NCBI GenBank assembly: GCA_045585895.1
Contig: JAZMZI010000011.1
Location: 1 to 64,000, forward strand
DNA from: SVTX01 sp045585895
GTDB taxonomy: Bacteria; Bacillota; Clostridia; Oscillospirales; CAG-272
Direction: 5' to 3'
Length of the DNA: 64,000 nt
In this document: piece after piece, positions 37,501 through 44,961 of the stretch
How positions within the stretch are numbered: position 1 is the first letter of the stretch
How the letters are laid out: each line of letters starts with the position of its first letter
Translations under genes and position numbers: made by a program
Notes under the pieces: generated by a model
The model's input: only the letters and a program-made list of their open reading frames with translations
Told to the model about the DNA's origin: nothing
Database searches by the model: none

Positions 37501-37812
37501 TTCGGGAGCGTTAGTGTCGCTACCTTCGGGAGCGTTAGTGTTACTGCCTTCGGGAGCGTTAGTGTCACTGCCTTCGGGAGAAGTGTTGCCGTTCGGAGTT
37601 GAGGAGCTGTCTCCGTTTGCGGATGTGGTGCTGCTTTGATCGTTACCGCTCTCACTACCTTCGCTGTTCTGATTGGTAGTAGAGGTTACGGATCCGCTAT
37701 CGGTACCGCTGCTTTGTTCGGGATCGGAGGGGTCGTTGCACGACGCCAAAACTCCGAGGATCATAATAAAAGCTACGATCAAAGAGATAGAGGAAATTAG
37801 CTTTCTTTTCAT
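31546..37812 (-). CDS. Giant (2088-residue) modular surface lipoprotein
   Basis: Signal peptide with lipobox GVLASC (Cys25), then a disordered Ser/Thr/Asn/Gly/Glu linker (about 26-115) including SDTNAPEGS repeats. The body is beta-rich: a domain ending QFWVDTGNDF (about 330), a central region without recognised motif (about 450-1100), then repeated modules. FQFFTST-type beta-sandwich modules begin near residues 1240 and 1620 (IKYRVPSDNKESVGNFQFFTS), and three modules with GW(C/S)xxxGGVxKYVxSxDGGKTW lie near 1430, 1805 and 1980. It is anchored outside the cell and probably binds or processes a polysaccharide, but no catalytic residues could be assigned. AAAGGAATC precedes the ATG. Confidence 0.85.
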   Translation of the reverse strand: MKRKLISSISLIVAFIMILGVLASCNDPSDPEQSSGTDSGSVTSTTNQNSEGSESGNDQSSTTSANGDSSSTPNGNTSPEGSDTNAPEGSNTNAPEGSDTNAPEETTKPKDQSSLEVQNDTLVQMSNSLANGVQAYFTDASRTHYSIQNLEMTMNYARSYKAPQLVESIKNTQGVPYIQNTMDVFVRMNSGNTYYASGSTKSAEANLYRFGYYYYQGLFEFQNFAAKEYNLGDPNHINLRTQFTSSYKQQIQPNYVRDANGDIIKDENGIITYFYEILEPEEGKSADPYFSFKNNFSYATADNNAIVIVAKTVGSTTGAQFWVDTGNDFDPTQSTNIYFVNDGEFHAYYISLDKLPGYTDATTLKGIRFDPNGEVGDGLVIQSITLGKAMDYPASLSINRHFHVYSNKMHHAIQFAVTQRTEDIKEVGMLTEIATSTVSKLMIVTKDDKTYTSLDAGFSWDDVVAVGFDVTEAGIFGFILPDDPAAGNIKVTEKDGMYVIEQTRTPVLADGTEGVIIPSINTEKKDENDNYIHADGVKNNGNDFYLAQRVYTDENHDFAEFLKETGFERHPLISQRVSISEFNSDGASFDRYDPIRGIYILKIATPIGGFYAPYNNPQKNYKVNFQIRSDIDRDIYIMTSGSSGLLECATLMDKDMMLLPVPIEVIKNFSEATGERNLYNIDDPTFSEAIFCLSLSQNVRYTYTLINLYQNWGNFPLKQLSQIPFHCPYYHLSTGVTETNCILPWLGMVNVGKTNSSTLPDFRSMSAPYWKSQPQHNSSGAHTWLKYTDADGNTYMSECKENIITSYGPTYAEVVWHNLSDDGKIKITYTHMEMPQTDENRTYYTMEYEFLEDLTINNFKDNFVFYEVTDNNPEGTYKKIGYLDENNEYQVIDSNQDETAVPEKILGDDCPYFSFFMMPDWYRDNGSAEGYSNVAFLIYNSSFKIGGVDKDYNFLIKNPKDYVSLTLNEAGTIEFKAGDKITINAILLPWGSQEYEDDPANRLNAPHSTGYTEYTYSTVLPDGTLYMDKNVRDVRENTLLNPLTATSTTDEVLDSPFLPKIKSKDGKTATFTISGGINNVTIRVYGFEKLTNPKVEILDENGNWVEYVISSKNNPVHGLYHYYDGYMVNYDEDGTYSYSFVTDMTNAESKTFRVSAYEDFAGWPSDPTAPENENLLNIYTDPEELQSTISAMGHFFSKVEMHEFEDAPGTFYASVYVSSNKDIGESYCTLYDSEAKDNMGQYLVVKYRVPNTNSEPVSGFQFFTSTTTNNATEAGNFSYTPVMDGEWHVVVFDLSKAGLNSYIADGSGNYTTRLLRFDIFNKSFNDPDVHIDFAYIGIDSDLREICKLEEGKFETIDFVEGGQTNKLNVETAEVIIKTYLDPESGYTQSTLAYGSVLDYINGVKPGASSAGSKGGGVTTINGIKLPETKTLFVQGWCCVEGGIQKYVYSIDGGKTWKDCAGTPIDVTTANNDAILTTAEGKAGPSGFQFSDREASRTNGRFQNDNGLTIDLNGVEGKVDVIFAAVPVKEPTSLVLLFCMEEINCSEKPAPVDTAFDHNDIAEKVNGLSFFGSSEVKNENGVDYVDIYGKVGTTEKPIPEAYVTLFTSLSSAETGKYLVIKYRVPSDNKESVGNFQFFTSTAGTTVVGSECFNHSLVEDGEWHVEVIDLSKISTLKFTSGSDGTYSAKFLRFDIFNKEFTNEDTHINIAYAGIYASIEDICEMEKGGVDTLTLFEGSKQTKIDVNTATAQNPYLDPSSGYTVATDVPFASAIDYINGVYINKGNNSSENGVTVINGCTVSRVGTLLLQGWCCADGGVEKYVYSIDGGKTWTQLIGTADSAGDAVYNAAQSRSGVTFADQVNSRTNGSFQAGSSGKGLTIDLSAQSGSIDITVAAVPKAATDKLILLYVLEEVNCDFVSILDENSEYEEILIDFGSQVDSVNEAANIKANGSAMTMPSYTSVTTYQFTNKGTTYDYAVRLKGWSVVEGGVSKYVWTADGGQTWNDCQGHWYEASDAMITSGSNKSNVPLTNDATTKKNGGWQGDGLIIDLSAYKDSTEPLDIYVCAVLDGSTDKVIVLYHLDDVTITPVQ

Positions 37813-37875
37813 AAGAGTTGATTCCTTTCGTACAAATTGCCAAATGAAAGCTGTATTTTTTGGCTGTTCATATAC

Positions 37876-37904
37876 ATTATAACATATAATTTATAATATT
37901 GCAA
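37876..37904 (-). promoter_or_regulatory. Promoter of the giant lipoprotein
   Basis: TTGCAA (37904-37899), 17-nt spacer, TATAAT (37881-37876) on the minus strand, 64 nt before the ATG. The rest of 37813-38113 is AT-rich apart from the topB terminator. Confidence 0.7.
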
Positions 37905-38005
37905 TATACAATCAATATAAAATTTTCGCTTTTACTTGCACATTTTCCGTATTTTATGCACAATATTGCTTTTTTATATCAAGAAATACTCGGTGATTTT
38001 ACATA

Positions 38006-38055
38006 CAAAAAGACGTACCGTAAGCGACTTTGCCACGATCGCTTTTGATACGTCT
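38006..38055 (-). terminator. Terminator after topB
   Basis: On the minus strand AGACGTA...TACGTCT with inner AAGCGA/TCGCTT pairing is followed by TTTTTG. Confidence 0.75.
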
Positions 38056-38113
38056 CAGATTTATAAGTTTTATCGTTTGAAATTTTTTGCAGCGCACGGG
38101 GCGGCTTGTAAGA

Positions 38114-40576
38114 TCAATTAAAATCAAATACCGCCTTGTCGCCGTCTATCTTAAGTTTTGCGCTAAAACTTTTACCGCTTTTGGATACGAATCCGCCCAA
38201 AACGGGTGTCGTACTCGATGAAAGCAGTATTTGCGCCTCAAAAACCGAGATGGGGCGGTTGCATAGCTCTCCGCTGATGCGGAATTTACATCCGTCTTTA
38301 TAACCGAGACATCCGTAATCGTATTTCCCGCGGATGACGTTTTTGCCGCAGATAGGGCATGAACCCACGATAGCGCCGAGCATTTCGGTCTCTGCAGGTC
38401 TTTTGCGTTCTGACTTTTTCTTTTCAAAATTTACTTTGCCGTCCTCAAGCACCAATCGGCTTGTAAAACTGCTTCCGTCCTTTTTTGATTTGAAGCCTTG
38501 AATCTCGGAGGTCTTGCCTTCACTTAAAAGCAGGGAAGCGTTGGTCAGCGATATGGCTCTGCCGCAGATGAAGCTGCCGAATTTGAACTTGCACCCGTCC
38601 TTATAACCCGAACAACCGTAGCCGTATCTGTCTCTGGTTACGTCTTTGCCGCAAAGAGGACATTTTCCGACTATGTCTCCGTAAAATCCCGTATCGGTAT
38701 CAAGCTCTATTTCTTTGGGCGTTCTGTCAAAGACCTCGGAGATCTCCGACTGTGCCTGCCCTACGGAATCCTTTACGGTTATATCTCCGCGGTATACCTT
38801 TTTGAGAGCCTGACCCAGTACGCTGGTCTTGTATTTGTCCATGGAAATGTTCATTTGAGACAATTGCTCAATGAGATATTCGCCGCCGGGGAGAATGGTG
38901 TAAACGTCCTTTTTGAGGTCGATGTATCCCGATTTTCGCGCGTTATCTATGATGCCCGTTCGCGTCGCCTCGGTTCCAAGCTCCAGACCCTCGAATATAG
39001 CTCGGTAATCCTCGTCGTCGTTTTCCGGATCGTCGGGAAGGGCAGAAGTGTCTTGCGCGTCGGCTTTTTCTTTCTCCGCCAGTGCCGCTTTATCCTCTCG
39101 GAAGGGGTTTTTCAGATAGTTGTTAAGGGTCTCAATGGTATAATGACGGGGAGGAGAAGTCTGCTTTTCGGTGGGAACGAAACGGATATTGACCTCGTCA
39201 CCTTTTTCAAGCCGTGGCAGTATTTTATCCTTTCTCTCGGAGTCGTCGAAACGCAAAAATCCGCGTTGAAGGATTATCATTCCCTTGAGAGTAAACTGCT
39301 CGAATCCGCCCACGTCGATGACGATCTCGGTCTTTTGCGCAATACATTCTTCCTCGCAGAAGACCGACACGAAACGTCTGAATACCGTCTGATAGACCTG
39401 CATTTCTTTTTCGGAGAGCTGATCTTTTTTCGGTATTTTGTAGGTAGGGGTCAGCGCCGAATGGCTTTCTATTTTTGAGTCGTCAAAAATTGTCTTTTTA
39501 TCCTTGAAAACCACGGGATATCCTACGTTTTTTACCCCCTGGATTATCTTTTTGATCTTGTCCTTCTCGTTGGTTGCAAGATATTCGGAATTGGTACGGG
39601 GATAGGTCAAAAATCCTTCTTCGTAAAGCTTTTGAACTATAGCCAAGCTTTCCGCCATAGACATCTTGTATTTCTTTCCGAGAAGACTTTGAAGCTTTGA
39701 GAGAGAGAAAAGCTTGCCGGGATTAACCGTCTCTTTTTTTGTCTTTTTTGAAATGACGACGGCGCGGCTTGAATTGTATTTTTCGCAAAGTGCCTCAGCC
39801 GATTCACGCCTATCCTTGTCGAATTTTTCGCGGCTTTGAAGCTCTATTTCCTCGCCGTTCGTTTCTTCCTTTGAGACGGGAGCGTAATAAACGTCGGGGA
39901 CGAAATTTCTGATCGCCATATCTCTGTCGTATATTGCCCTGACGATCGGAACGATAACTCTGCCTACTCTCAAGAGAGTGCCGCTTTTAAGCGTTGCGTA
40001 TCTTGTGAGATTTACCCCGTAGAGCCAGTCGATATAAGTTCTTGCGAATCCCTCGTTGGCAAGATTTTCATATTCGCTTTCGTCCTTCATTTCGGACAGC
40101 GCCTTGCAGACGGTCTCGGGTGTCTGGTCGGGCAGCCAGAGACGCTTGAAGCTCTTGCCGCTTGCGAGGACTCCCGTATTCATAACGCAAAGACGAATGA
40201 TTATCTCGCCCTCTCGGTCAGAGTCTCCCGCGTTTACGATGGTGTCTACGTCGGGGCGCAGGCACAGATATCTGATAGTATCAAATTGCTTTTCGACTCC
40301 CGCGTCGGCTTTTTTGTCTGCGCCGAGCCGTAATTTGTACCTGAACTCTTCTGGGAAGCAGGGTAGAGAGTCGAGCGTCCATTTGGCGTTTGCGTCTCCT
40401 CCCGTGTAATCTTCAACGTCGCATAAAGAAAAAAGGTGACCGAACGCCCACGTTACCACGTAGTCGCCACCTTCAAAATATCCGTTTCTTTTAGCCATGG
40501 GCGCGCCGCCGCCTTCGGTTATGCCTGCAACGATATTTCTTGCAAGACTCGGTTTTTCGGCAATAATTAAGATCAT
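38114..40576 (-). CDS. topB: DNA topoisomerase III
   Basis: An 820-residue type IA topoisomerase that relaxes or decatenates single-stranded crossings. The TOPRIM domain has ILIIAEKPSLARNI at the very start and NAGDSDREGEIIIRL; the active-site Tyr is in EGFLTYPRTNSEYL (about residue 325). Two C-terminal zinc-like units repeat CPLCGKDVTRDRYGYGCSGY / CPICGKNVIRGKYDYGCLGY. The start is ATG 40576; the open frame to 40768 reads through the promoter. No conjugative-element genes are nearby, so this appears to be the chromosomal copy. Confidence 0.95.
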   Translation of the reverse strand: MILIIAEKPSLARNIVAGITEGGGAPMAKRNGYFEGGDYVVTWAFGHLFSLCDVEDYTGGDANAKWTLDSLPCFPEEFRYKLRLGADKKADAGVEKQFDTIRYLCLRPDVDTIVNAGDSDREGEIIIRLCVMNTGVLASGKSFKRLWLPDQTPETVCKALSEMKDESEYENLANEGFARTYIDWLYGVNLTRYATLKSGTLLRVGRVIVPIVRAIYDRDMAIRNFVPDVYYAPVSKEETNGEEIELQSREKFDKDRRESAEALCEKYNSSRAVVISKKTKKETVNPGKLFSLSKLQSLLGKKYKMSMAESLAIVQKLYEEGFLTYPRTNSEYLATNEKDKIKKIIQGVKNVGYPVVFKDKKTIFDDSKIESHSALTPTYKIPKKDQLSEKEMQVYQTVFRRFVSVFCEEECIAQKTEIVIDVGGFEQFTLKGMIILQRGFLRFDDSERKDKILPRLEKGDEVNIRFVPTEKQTSPPRHYTIETLNNYLKNPFREDKAALAEKEKADAQDTSALPDDPENDDEDYRAIFEGLELGTEATRTGIIDNARKSGYIDLKKDVYTILPGGEYLIEQLSQMNISMDKYKTSVLGQALKKVYRGDITVKDSVGQAQSEISEVFDRTPKEIELDTDTGFYGDIVGKCPLCGKDVTRDRYGYGCSGYKDGCKFKFGSFICGRAISLTNASLLLSEGKTSEIQGFKSKKDGSSFTSRLVLEDGKVNFEKKKSERKRPAETEMLGAIVGSCPICGKNVIRGKYDYGCLGYKDGCKFRISGELCNRPISVFEAQILLSSSTTPVLGGFVSKSGKSFSAKLKIDGDKAVFDFN

Positions 40577-40607
40577 TTTTCGCCTCGTACGATATATTAC
40601 TTCGTTT

Positions 40608-40636
40608 ATTCTATCATATTTTGAAAAAAATGTCAA
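40608..40636 (-). promoter_or_regulatory. topB promoter
   Basis: TTGACA (40636-40631), 17-nt spacer, TAGAAT (40613-40608) on the minus strand. The 304-bp divergent spacer 40577-40880 otherwise holds only the degV promoter and AT-rich sequence. Confidence 0.75.
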
Positions 40637-40761
40637 CCGAGACGGGAAAATATGAACAAAATATGCCCGTGTTCTCAACTTGGCAATATAATATGTGTAA
40701 ATTGACCTACCGAGGGCAATAATTTTTGTTGGATTTGATTTTACAATATTTTCTCCAAACC

Positions 40762-40790
40762 TTGACATATTGACGAAAATATAGTATAAT
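40762..40790 (+). promoter_or_regulatory. Promoter of the degV-yloV pair
   Basis: TTGACA (40762-40767), 17-nt spacer, TATAAT (40785-40790). The predicted leader is about 85 nt. Confidence 0.85.
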
Positions 40791-40880
40791 AAACTGAGGT
40801 ATGTTTGGATGTATGCAAATATTCGGTTTGATTTTTGCGCCCAAACGCCGGTCTTATTAAAATGAAAGAGTGCGTTTTTT

Positions 40881-41741
40881 ATGGCTGAATACGTAATTTT
40901 TACCGATTCTGCAAGCGATCTTCCCGCATCCGTTGCCGACGGGTTGGGAGTGAGAGTTATTCCGCTTGAGGTGAATATGGAGGGTGAGCTGAAGCTTAAT
41001 AACGAGATCGACGTTAAAGAGTTTTACGCTTATCTTCGCTCAAAGCACGGCGCAACGACCTCTGCTGTCAATATGGACAGATTCATGGAGGAGTTCGACG
41101 CCGTCCTGTCCCAAGGCAAGGACGTTCTTTATATCGGATTTTCCTCGGGACTTTCGGGTACTTATATGGCGTCGAGAAACGCCGCTGAGGAGTTAGCCGA
41201 AAAATATCCCGACAGAAAAATAATCGTAATCGATTCGCTCTGCGCGTCTCTCGGAGAGGGACTTCTCGTAAAGCTTGCGGCAGACAGAAAGAATGCGGGC
41301 GACGATATCGACACCGTAGCGGCGTACGCCGAGGAGACTAAGAAGAATCTTGTTCACTGGTTTACGGTTGAGGATCTTTTCTTCTTGAAACGCGGCGGCA
41401 GAGTTTCGGCAACCACGGCGGTGGTTGGAACTATGCTTCAGATAAAGCCTATCCTTCACGTCGACGACGAAGGAAAGCTTATCAGCATGGATAAGGTTCG
41501 CGGCAGACAGGGTTCGATCAAGGCGCTTTTCGATAAGATGAAGGCGACGGCTACAGACCCCGCAAGTCAGACCGTGTTTATAAGCCACGGAGATTGCTAC
41601 GACGACGCAAAGAAGCTTGCCGATATGGTAAGTGAAGAGCTTGGCGTCACCGATGTGCTTATCAGCGAGATAGGACCTGTCATCGGAGCCCATTCGGGTC
41701 CCGGAACGGTGGCTCTGTTCTATATCGGAACCGAGAGATAA
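40881..41741 (+). CDS. DegV family fatty-acid-binding protein (FakB-like)
   Basis: A 286-residue soluble protein with the DegV pattern: IFTDSASDLPAS near the start, TTSAVNMDRF, IGFSSGLSGTYMAS, VDSLCASLGEGLL-like strand, and GPVIGAHSGPGTVALFYIG at the C-terminus. In characterised members (FakB) it binds a fatty acid for phosphorylation by FakA. Pairing with the DhaL/DAK2 gene 70 nt downstream supports that role. No SD consensus is strong; GAAAGAG precedes the ATG. Confidence 0.9.
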   Translation: MAEYVIFTDSASDLPASVADGLGVRVIPLEVNMEGELKLNNEIDVKEFYAYLRSKHGATTSAVNMDRFMEEFDAVLSQGKDVLYIGFSSGLSGTYMASRNAAEELAEKYPDRKIIVIDSLCASLGEGLLVKLAADRKNAGDDIDTVAAYAEETKKNLVHWFTVEDLFFLKRGGRVSATTAVVGTMLQIKPILHVDDEGKLISMDKVRGRQGSIKALFDKMKATATDPASQTVFISHGDCYDDAKKLADMVSEELGVTDVLISEIGPVIGAHSGPGTVALFYIGTER

Positions 41742-41811
41742 TAAGAAGTTTAAAAGCAAAAAACATTATAAATTCAAAGCTTGCCTATTTCGGCAGAATG
41801 GAGATTTTTTA

Positions 41812-43479
41812 ATGGGTATTACAGGAAATGTCTATCGCAGTATGGTTCTTTCCGGAGCCGCAATACTCAGCGATAAGAAGGAAGAGATCAATAATCTGAA
41901 CGTTTTCCCCGTTCCCGACGGAGATACGGGAATCAATATGAGCCTTACTATGAGCACCGTAGGAAAGGCAGAGGAGGGACTTCCCGTAGGAGTATGTGCC
42001 GACAAGGTCGCCGCTCTTATGCTCAGAGGCGCAAGAGGTAACTCTGGCGCTATCCTCTCGCTGTTTTTCAGAGGTATCGGCAAGGCACTCAAGGGCGTGG
42101 ATGAGGCAGGCTCCAAGGAGCTTGTAGACGCGTTCAAGAGAGGAACGACGGAGGCGTACCGCGCGGTAATGAAGCCCACCGAAGGAACTATCCTTACCGT
42201 TATGAGAGTTGCGGGAGAGGAGGCAGAGAAGGCTTTCCTTGCAAATAAGCGCATCAGCGTCAAAAAGCTTTTCGAGGTCCTTCTTCAAGGAGCGGAGACC
42301 GCTTTGGCTCAGACCCCCGAAATGCTCCCCGTTCTTAAGCAGACGGGAGTAGTGGACGCGGGCGGCGCAGGCTTTGTTTGCGTGCTTCAGGGTATGCAGA
42401 TGGCGCTTGAGGGCAATCCGTACGTTATGGTCAACGCCGCCGCAAGCGAGAGCGACGCGCCTGCAGAGCCTGAGGGAGCAAACTTCTCGGATTTCAATAC
42501 CGAGGATATTAAATTTGGCTATTGTACCGAGTGTATAGTTGATAAAAATGAAAAGTACGCAGGCGAAGATACGTCGGGCGAGCTTTACGAGTTTATAAAG
42601 AGCATCGGAGACAGTGCGGTATTTGTGGATGACGAGAGCATCATCAAGCTCCACATACATACCAACGATCCCGGAGCGGTTCTCACGAAGGCCATACAGT
42701 TTGGAAGTCTTGCTACCGTTAAGATCGAGAATATGAGAAATCAGCATACCGCTCTTACGGGTGAGGCTGCTGCCATTACTCCCGCAAAGGAGGAAAAGAA
42801 GGAAAAAGCGGTGGCTATCGAGAAGAAGTACGGATTCGTCAGCGTATGTATGGGCGACGGTATTGCGGAGATGTTCAGAGATATCGGAGTCGACAATATC
42901 ATCACGGGCGGTCAGACTATGAACCCCAGCACGCAGGATATTATCGACGCGGTTCTGAAAACTCCCTCGGAATACGTTTTCGTTCTGCCCAATAATAAAA
43001 ATATATGTATGGTAGCCCGTCAGGCTGCTGAGATCATAAGCGAGAGAAAGGTAGTGGTGATTCCTACCGAGACCGTTCCTCAGGGCGTATCCGCAATGAT
43101 CGCGTTCAACCCCGACGCAGAGGTAGACGCGGTAGAGAAGGAAATGAACTTCGCGTGGAAGATGGTCACTTCCATGTCGGTCACCTATGCCGTCAGAGAT
43201 ACCGAGCTTGACCGTTTCAAGATCCGCAAGGGACAGTATCTCGGATTGGTCGAGAACAAGATCGCTTGCGTTACCGACGACAGTATGGCTTGTATGAAGC
43301 AGCTCTGCCGCGGAATGACGGGAGCGAGCTTCGTAACCGTATTCTACGGTGAGGGCGTTACCGAGGAGACCGCAAACAAGGTCGCAAAGATGATCTCCGA
43401 TAAGGTCGGCGGCGGTTGCGAGGTCGCGGTGCTCAGCGGCGGTCAGCCCCTCTACGACTATATCATATCCGTTGAATAA
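41812..43479 (+). CDS. yloV: DhaL/DAK2-domain kinase YloV (FakA-like fatty acid kinase)
   Basis: A 555-residue protein. The N-terminal DhaL nucleotide domain has NVFPVPDGDTGINM (Mg-ATP aspartates), MLRGARGNSGAILS and DAGGAGFVCVLQGM. A middle domain with FGYCTECIV (about residue 238) and KLHIHTNDPG (about 280) carries the Cys and HxH that bind zinc in FakA. The C-terminal DegV-like fold follows (TGGQTMNPSTQDI, LPNNKNICMVA). With the DegV partner it should phosphorylate exogenous fatty acids for phospholipid synthesis. Confidence 0.92.
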   Translation: MGITGNVYRSMVLSGAAILSDKKEEINNLNVFPVPDGDTGINMSLTMSTVGKAEEGLPVGVCADKVAALMLRGARGNSGAILSLFFRGIGKALKGVDEAGSKELVDAFKRGTTEAYRAVMKPTEGTILTVMRVAGEEAEKAFLANKRISVKKLFEVLLQGAETALAQTPEMLPVLKQTGVVDAGGAGFVCVLQGMQMALEGNPYVMVNAAASESDAPAEPEGANFSDFNTEDIKFGYCTECIVDKNEKYAGEDTSGELYEFIKSIGDSAVFVDDESIIKLHIHTNDPGAVLTKAIQFGSLATVKIENMRNQHTALTGEAAAITPAKEEKKEKAVAIEKKYGFVSVCMGDGIAEMFRDIGVDNIITGGQTMNPSTQDIIDAVLKTPSEYVFVLPNNKNICMVARQAAEIISERKVVVIPTETVPQGVSAMIAFNPDAEVDAVEKEMNFAWKMVTSMSVTYAVRDTELDRFKIRKGQYLGLVENKIACVTDDSMACMKQLCRGMTGASFVTVFYGEGVTEETANKVAKMISDKVGGGCEVAVLSGGQPLYDYIISVE

Positions 43480-43503
43480 TAGTAGTGAAAGAATAAATAA
43501 ACG

Positions 43504-43535
43504 AAAAATGCTCCGTTTCAAGCGGAGCATTTTTG
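43504..43535 (+). terminator. Terminator after yloV
   Basis: AAAAATGCTCCG (43504-43515) pairs with CGGAGCATTTTT (43523-43534). Confidence 0.9.
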
Positions 43536-43584
43536 TATGAATTTTCTTTGTTATGAGAATATGAGAATAAATATAACTTGACAC

Positions 43585-43613
43585 TTGACAAGCATAGATA
43601 AAAATGGTATAAT
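43585..43613 (+). promoter_or_regulatory. Promoter of the structured RNA candidate
   Basis: Perfect TTGACA (43585-43590), 17-nt spacer, perfect TATAAT (43608-43613). The expected start near 43619-43620 falls exactly on the first base of the closing stem described next. Confidence 0.85.
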
Positions 43614-43618
43614 TCCCC

Positions 43619-43790
43619 TGCGACACAATTTAATATTTTGAATTTATAGCTAAGTAGGCATTTTTACTCTGTAAAAATGCCTACTCCTTTTTTGCATACT
43701 TGGCTTAAATTCAAAGTAGAGAAAATTGTGTCGCATCAATCGGAGCGCGTGTTTTTGGTGCGTAGCTTCGGCTGCGCACTTTTTGTTTTT
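43619..43790 (+). ncRNA. Candidate small structured RNA (6S-like long hairpin) or transposon-derived hairpin
   Basis: From the predicted start a 13-bp closing stem (43619-43631 with 43723-43735, GCGACACAATTT core), a small internal loop, a 10-bp stem (43637-43646/43706-43715), and a 14-bp inner hairpin (43653-43666/43672-43685) followed by TTTTTT. A textbook UUCG-looped terminator ends it at 43758-43790. No ORF of note is within the hairpin. Long bulged hairpins with paired ends suggest 6S RNA, but no conserved 6S sequence was recognised; a MITE with 30-bp inverted ends is the alternative. Confidence 0.6.
43758..43790 (+). terminator. Terminator of the RNA candidate
   Basis: GTGCGTAGC, TTCG loop, GCTGCGCAC, then TTTTTGTTTTT. 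Confidence 0.85.
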
Positions 43791-43809
43791 CATTTTCTAC
43801 CATTGCTAT

Positions 43810-43929
43810 GACCTTGAAACAGTATATTACACGGGAACTGCGGAAGAATGGGCGGCAATCGGCATTGGTTCAGGTAACGATTATCTCAAAAACGCCAGTA
43901 TAATTTACAACTGCGTTCCCGAAGAATAA
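43810..43929 (+). pseudogene. C-terminal remnant of a BspA-like leucine-rich-repeat protein
   Basis: About 39 codons read DLETVYYTGTAEEWAAIGIG and then SGNDYLKNASIIYNCVPEE before a stop. This is the typical last repeat of LRR_5/BspA-type surface proteins, whose full lengths are hundreds of residues. No start codon with a binding site precedes it; the frame upstream runs through the terminator at 43758-43790. It is best read as a decayed gene end. The next sequence is the repeat hairpin at 43936-43970. Confidence 0.7.
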
Positions 43930-43935
43930 ACAATA

Positions 43936-43970
43936 TCCCCGACGTCGGTCGAGTTGATCGGCGTCGGGGG
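43936..43970. repeat. Dispersed hairpin repeat, copy 2
   Basis: Same palindrome as at 22727-22760, with CCCCGACG and CGTCGGGG arms; the two copies differ by a single base over 34 nt. Here too it follows the end of a plus-strand coding segment. Confidence 0.65.
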
Positions 43971-44009
43971 TATCTTTAATTAAAAAAACGTTGTTCAAGA
44001 AGCCTTTAT

Positions 44010-44957
44010 TTAAGCATTATTTTGTTCTGCGGTTTTCTTTTTCTCGGTCTTGCGCTTCTTCTTGCGGAATATTGCCTTGACTATGACAAGGACAACGACG
44101 GCGAATATGATCGCAACTATGCCGACGGGAAGAAGGACGGGTGTTACCGCCGCCAAAACGATGGCGATACCTTGGGCAAGCGTGACCGAAACGTCGAGAC
44201 CTCCGAGAAAAGCGTCCTTAAGCTCGGTGAAAAAGTCTTTTTCTTCCTCGGCTTCGGTATATTCCTCAACCTCTGATACGTAGAGATGCACCGTTGAGTA
44301 GGCTACCTTGTTGTCGTAAAGCTTAAGCTGGGTTTTGTAGGATTCGATCTCCTCAATGACCGAATAGAGCTGATCCTGAAGGCGGAGCATTGTGTCGACG
44401 TCCTTGTAATCTGTGTAATTGTCGTACATTTTTTGCAGAGATTCCTTTTGAAGCTCAAGCACCTCTATCCTCGACTGGATATCGTAGTATTGATTGGTAA
44501 CCTCGTCCATATTGGAAGAGGAGCTTGTGACGTTGAGCATTCCGCCGATCTCGCGGTTGAACTCGTCAAAACGGTCTGCGGGGATACGGATGGTAAAATT
44601 TGCGTATCTTTTCGTTTCTTCGCCGTTTGAATTGAGGCTTTTGCCGCTGACCGTGGAGCTTTCGATATATCCTCCGACGTCGTTGCAGAGTGCGGTGATA
44701 GCGTCGATACATTCGTCGAATTTCGTGGTTTCTGCGTTGACGGTGGCGGTGCGGATGATCTTGCGAGAGTATTCTCCCTCATTTTCCTTTAACGAAGTGT
44801 CGTTGAGGTCGAGATCGACGGCGCTGCCCGCTTCGGGAGATTTGTTGGGATAAGACTCAAAGCCGTCCGCCTTGCCGTCTTTGGCATTGCAGGCGGTAAA
44901 GAGCGAGAGAGTGATAAGTATTGCAATGATTGCCGCTAAAATTTTGTAAGATTTCAT
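44010..44957 (-). CDS. DUF4349 lipoprotein
   Basis: A 315-residue protein: signal peptide with lipobox LFTAC (Cys23), a DUF4349 domain (RKIIRTATVNAETTKFDECI, then GGYIESSTVSG, YANFTIRIPADRFDEF), a coiled coil (about 155-215, RIEVLELQKESLQKMYDN), a second beta segment (AYSTVHLYVSEVEEY) and one transmembrane helix near the C-terminus (about 260-295) followed by a Lys-rich tail. It is thus fixed to the membrane at both ends. Members are thought to act at the envelope; function is unknown. The ribosome binding site GAAAGG lies in the 3' arm of a leader hairpin (44962-45047). Confidence 0.88.
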   Translation of the reverse strand: MKSYKILAAIIAILITLSLFTACNAKDGKADGFESYPNKSPEAGSAVDLDLNDTSLKENEGEYSRKIIRTATVNAETTKFDECIDAITALCNDVGGYIESSTVSGKSLNSNGEETKRYANFTIRIPADRFDEFNREIGGMLNVTSSSSNMDEVTNQYYDIQSRIEVLELQKESLQKMYDNYTDYKDVDTMLRLQDQLYSVIEEIESYKTQLKLYDNKVAYSTVHLYVSEVEEYTEAEEEKDFFTELKDAFLGGLDVSVTLAQGIAIVLAAVTPVLLPVGIVAIIFAVVVLVIVKAIFRKKKRKTEKKKTAEQNNA

Positions 44958-44961
44958 ATTT

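Noticed and set aside
38114..40576. Topoisomerase III as sign of an integrative conjugative element
   Set aside because: No relaxase, VirB4/VirD4, integrase or att-like repeats around it; neighbours are housekeeping genes.
41809..43626. A 605-codon open frame antisense to yloV
   Set aside because: Shadow frame; it runs through the yloV terminator and the coding strand carries DhaL motifs.
43619..43735. Firm assignment as 6S RNA
   Set aside because: Overall architecture fits but no conserved 6S sequence could be identified, so only a candidate RNA is reported.
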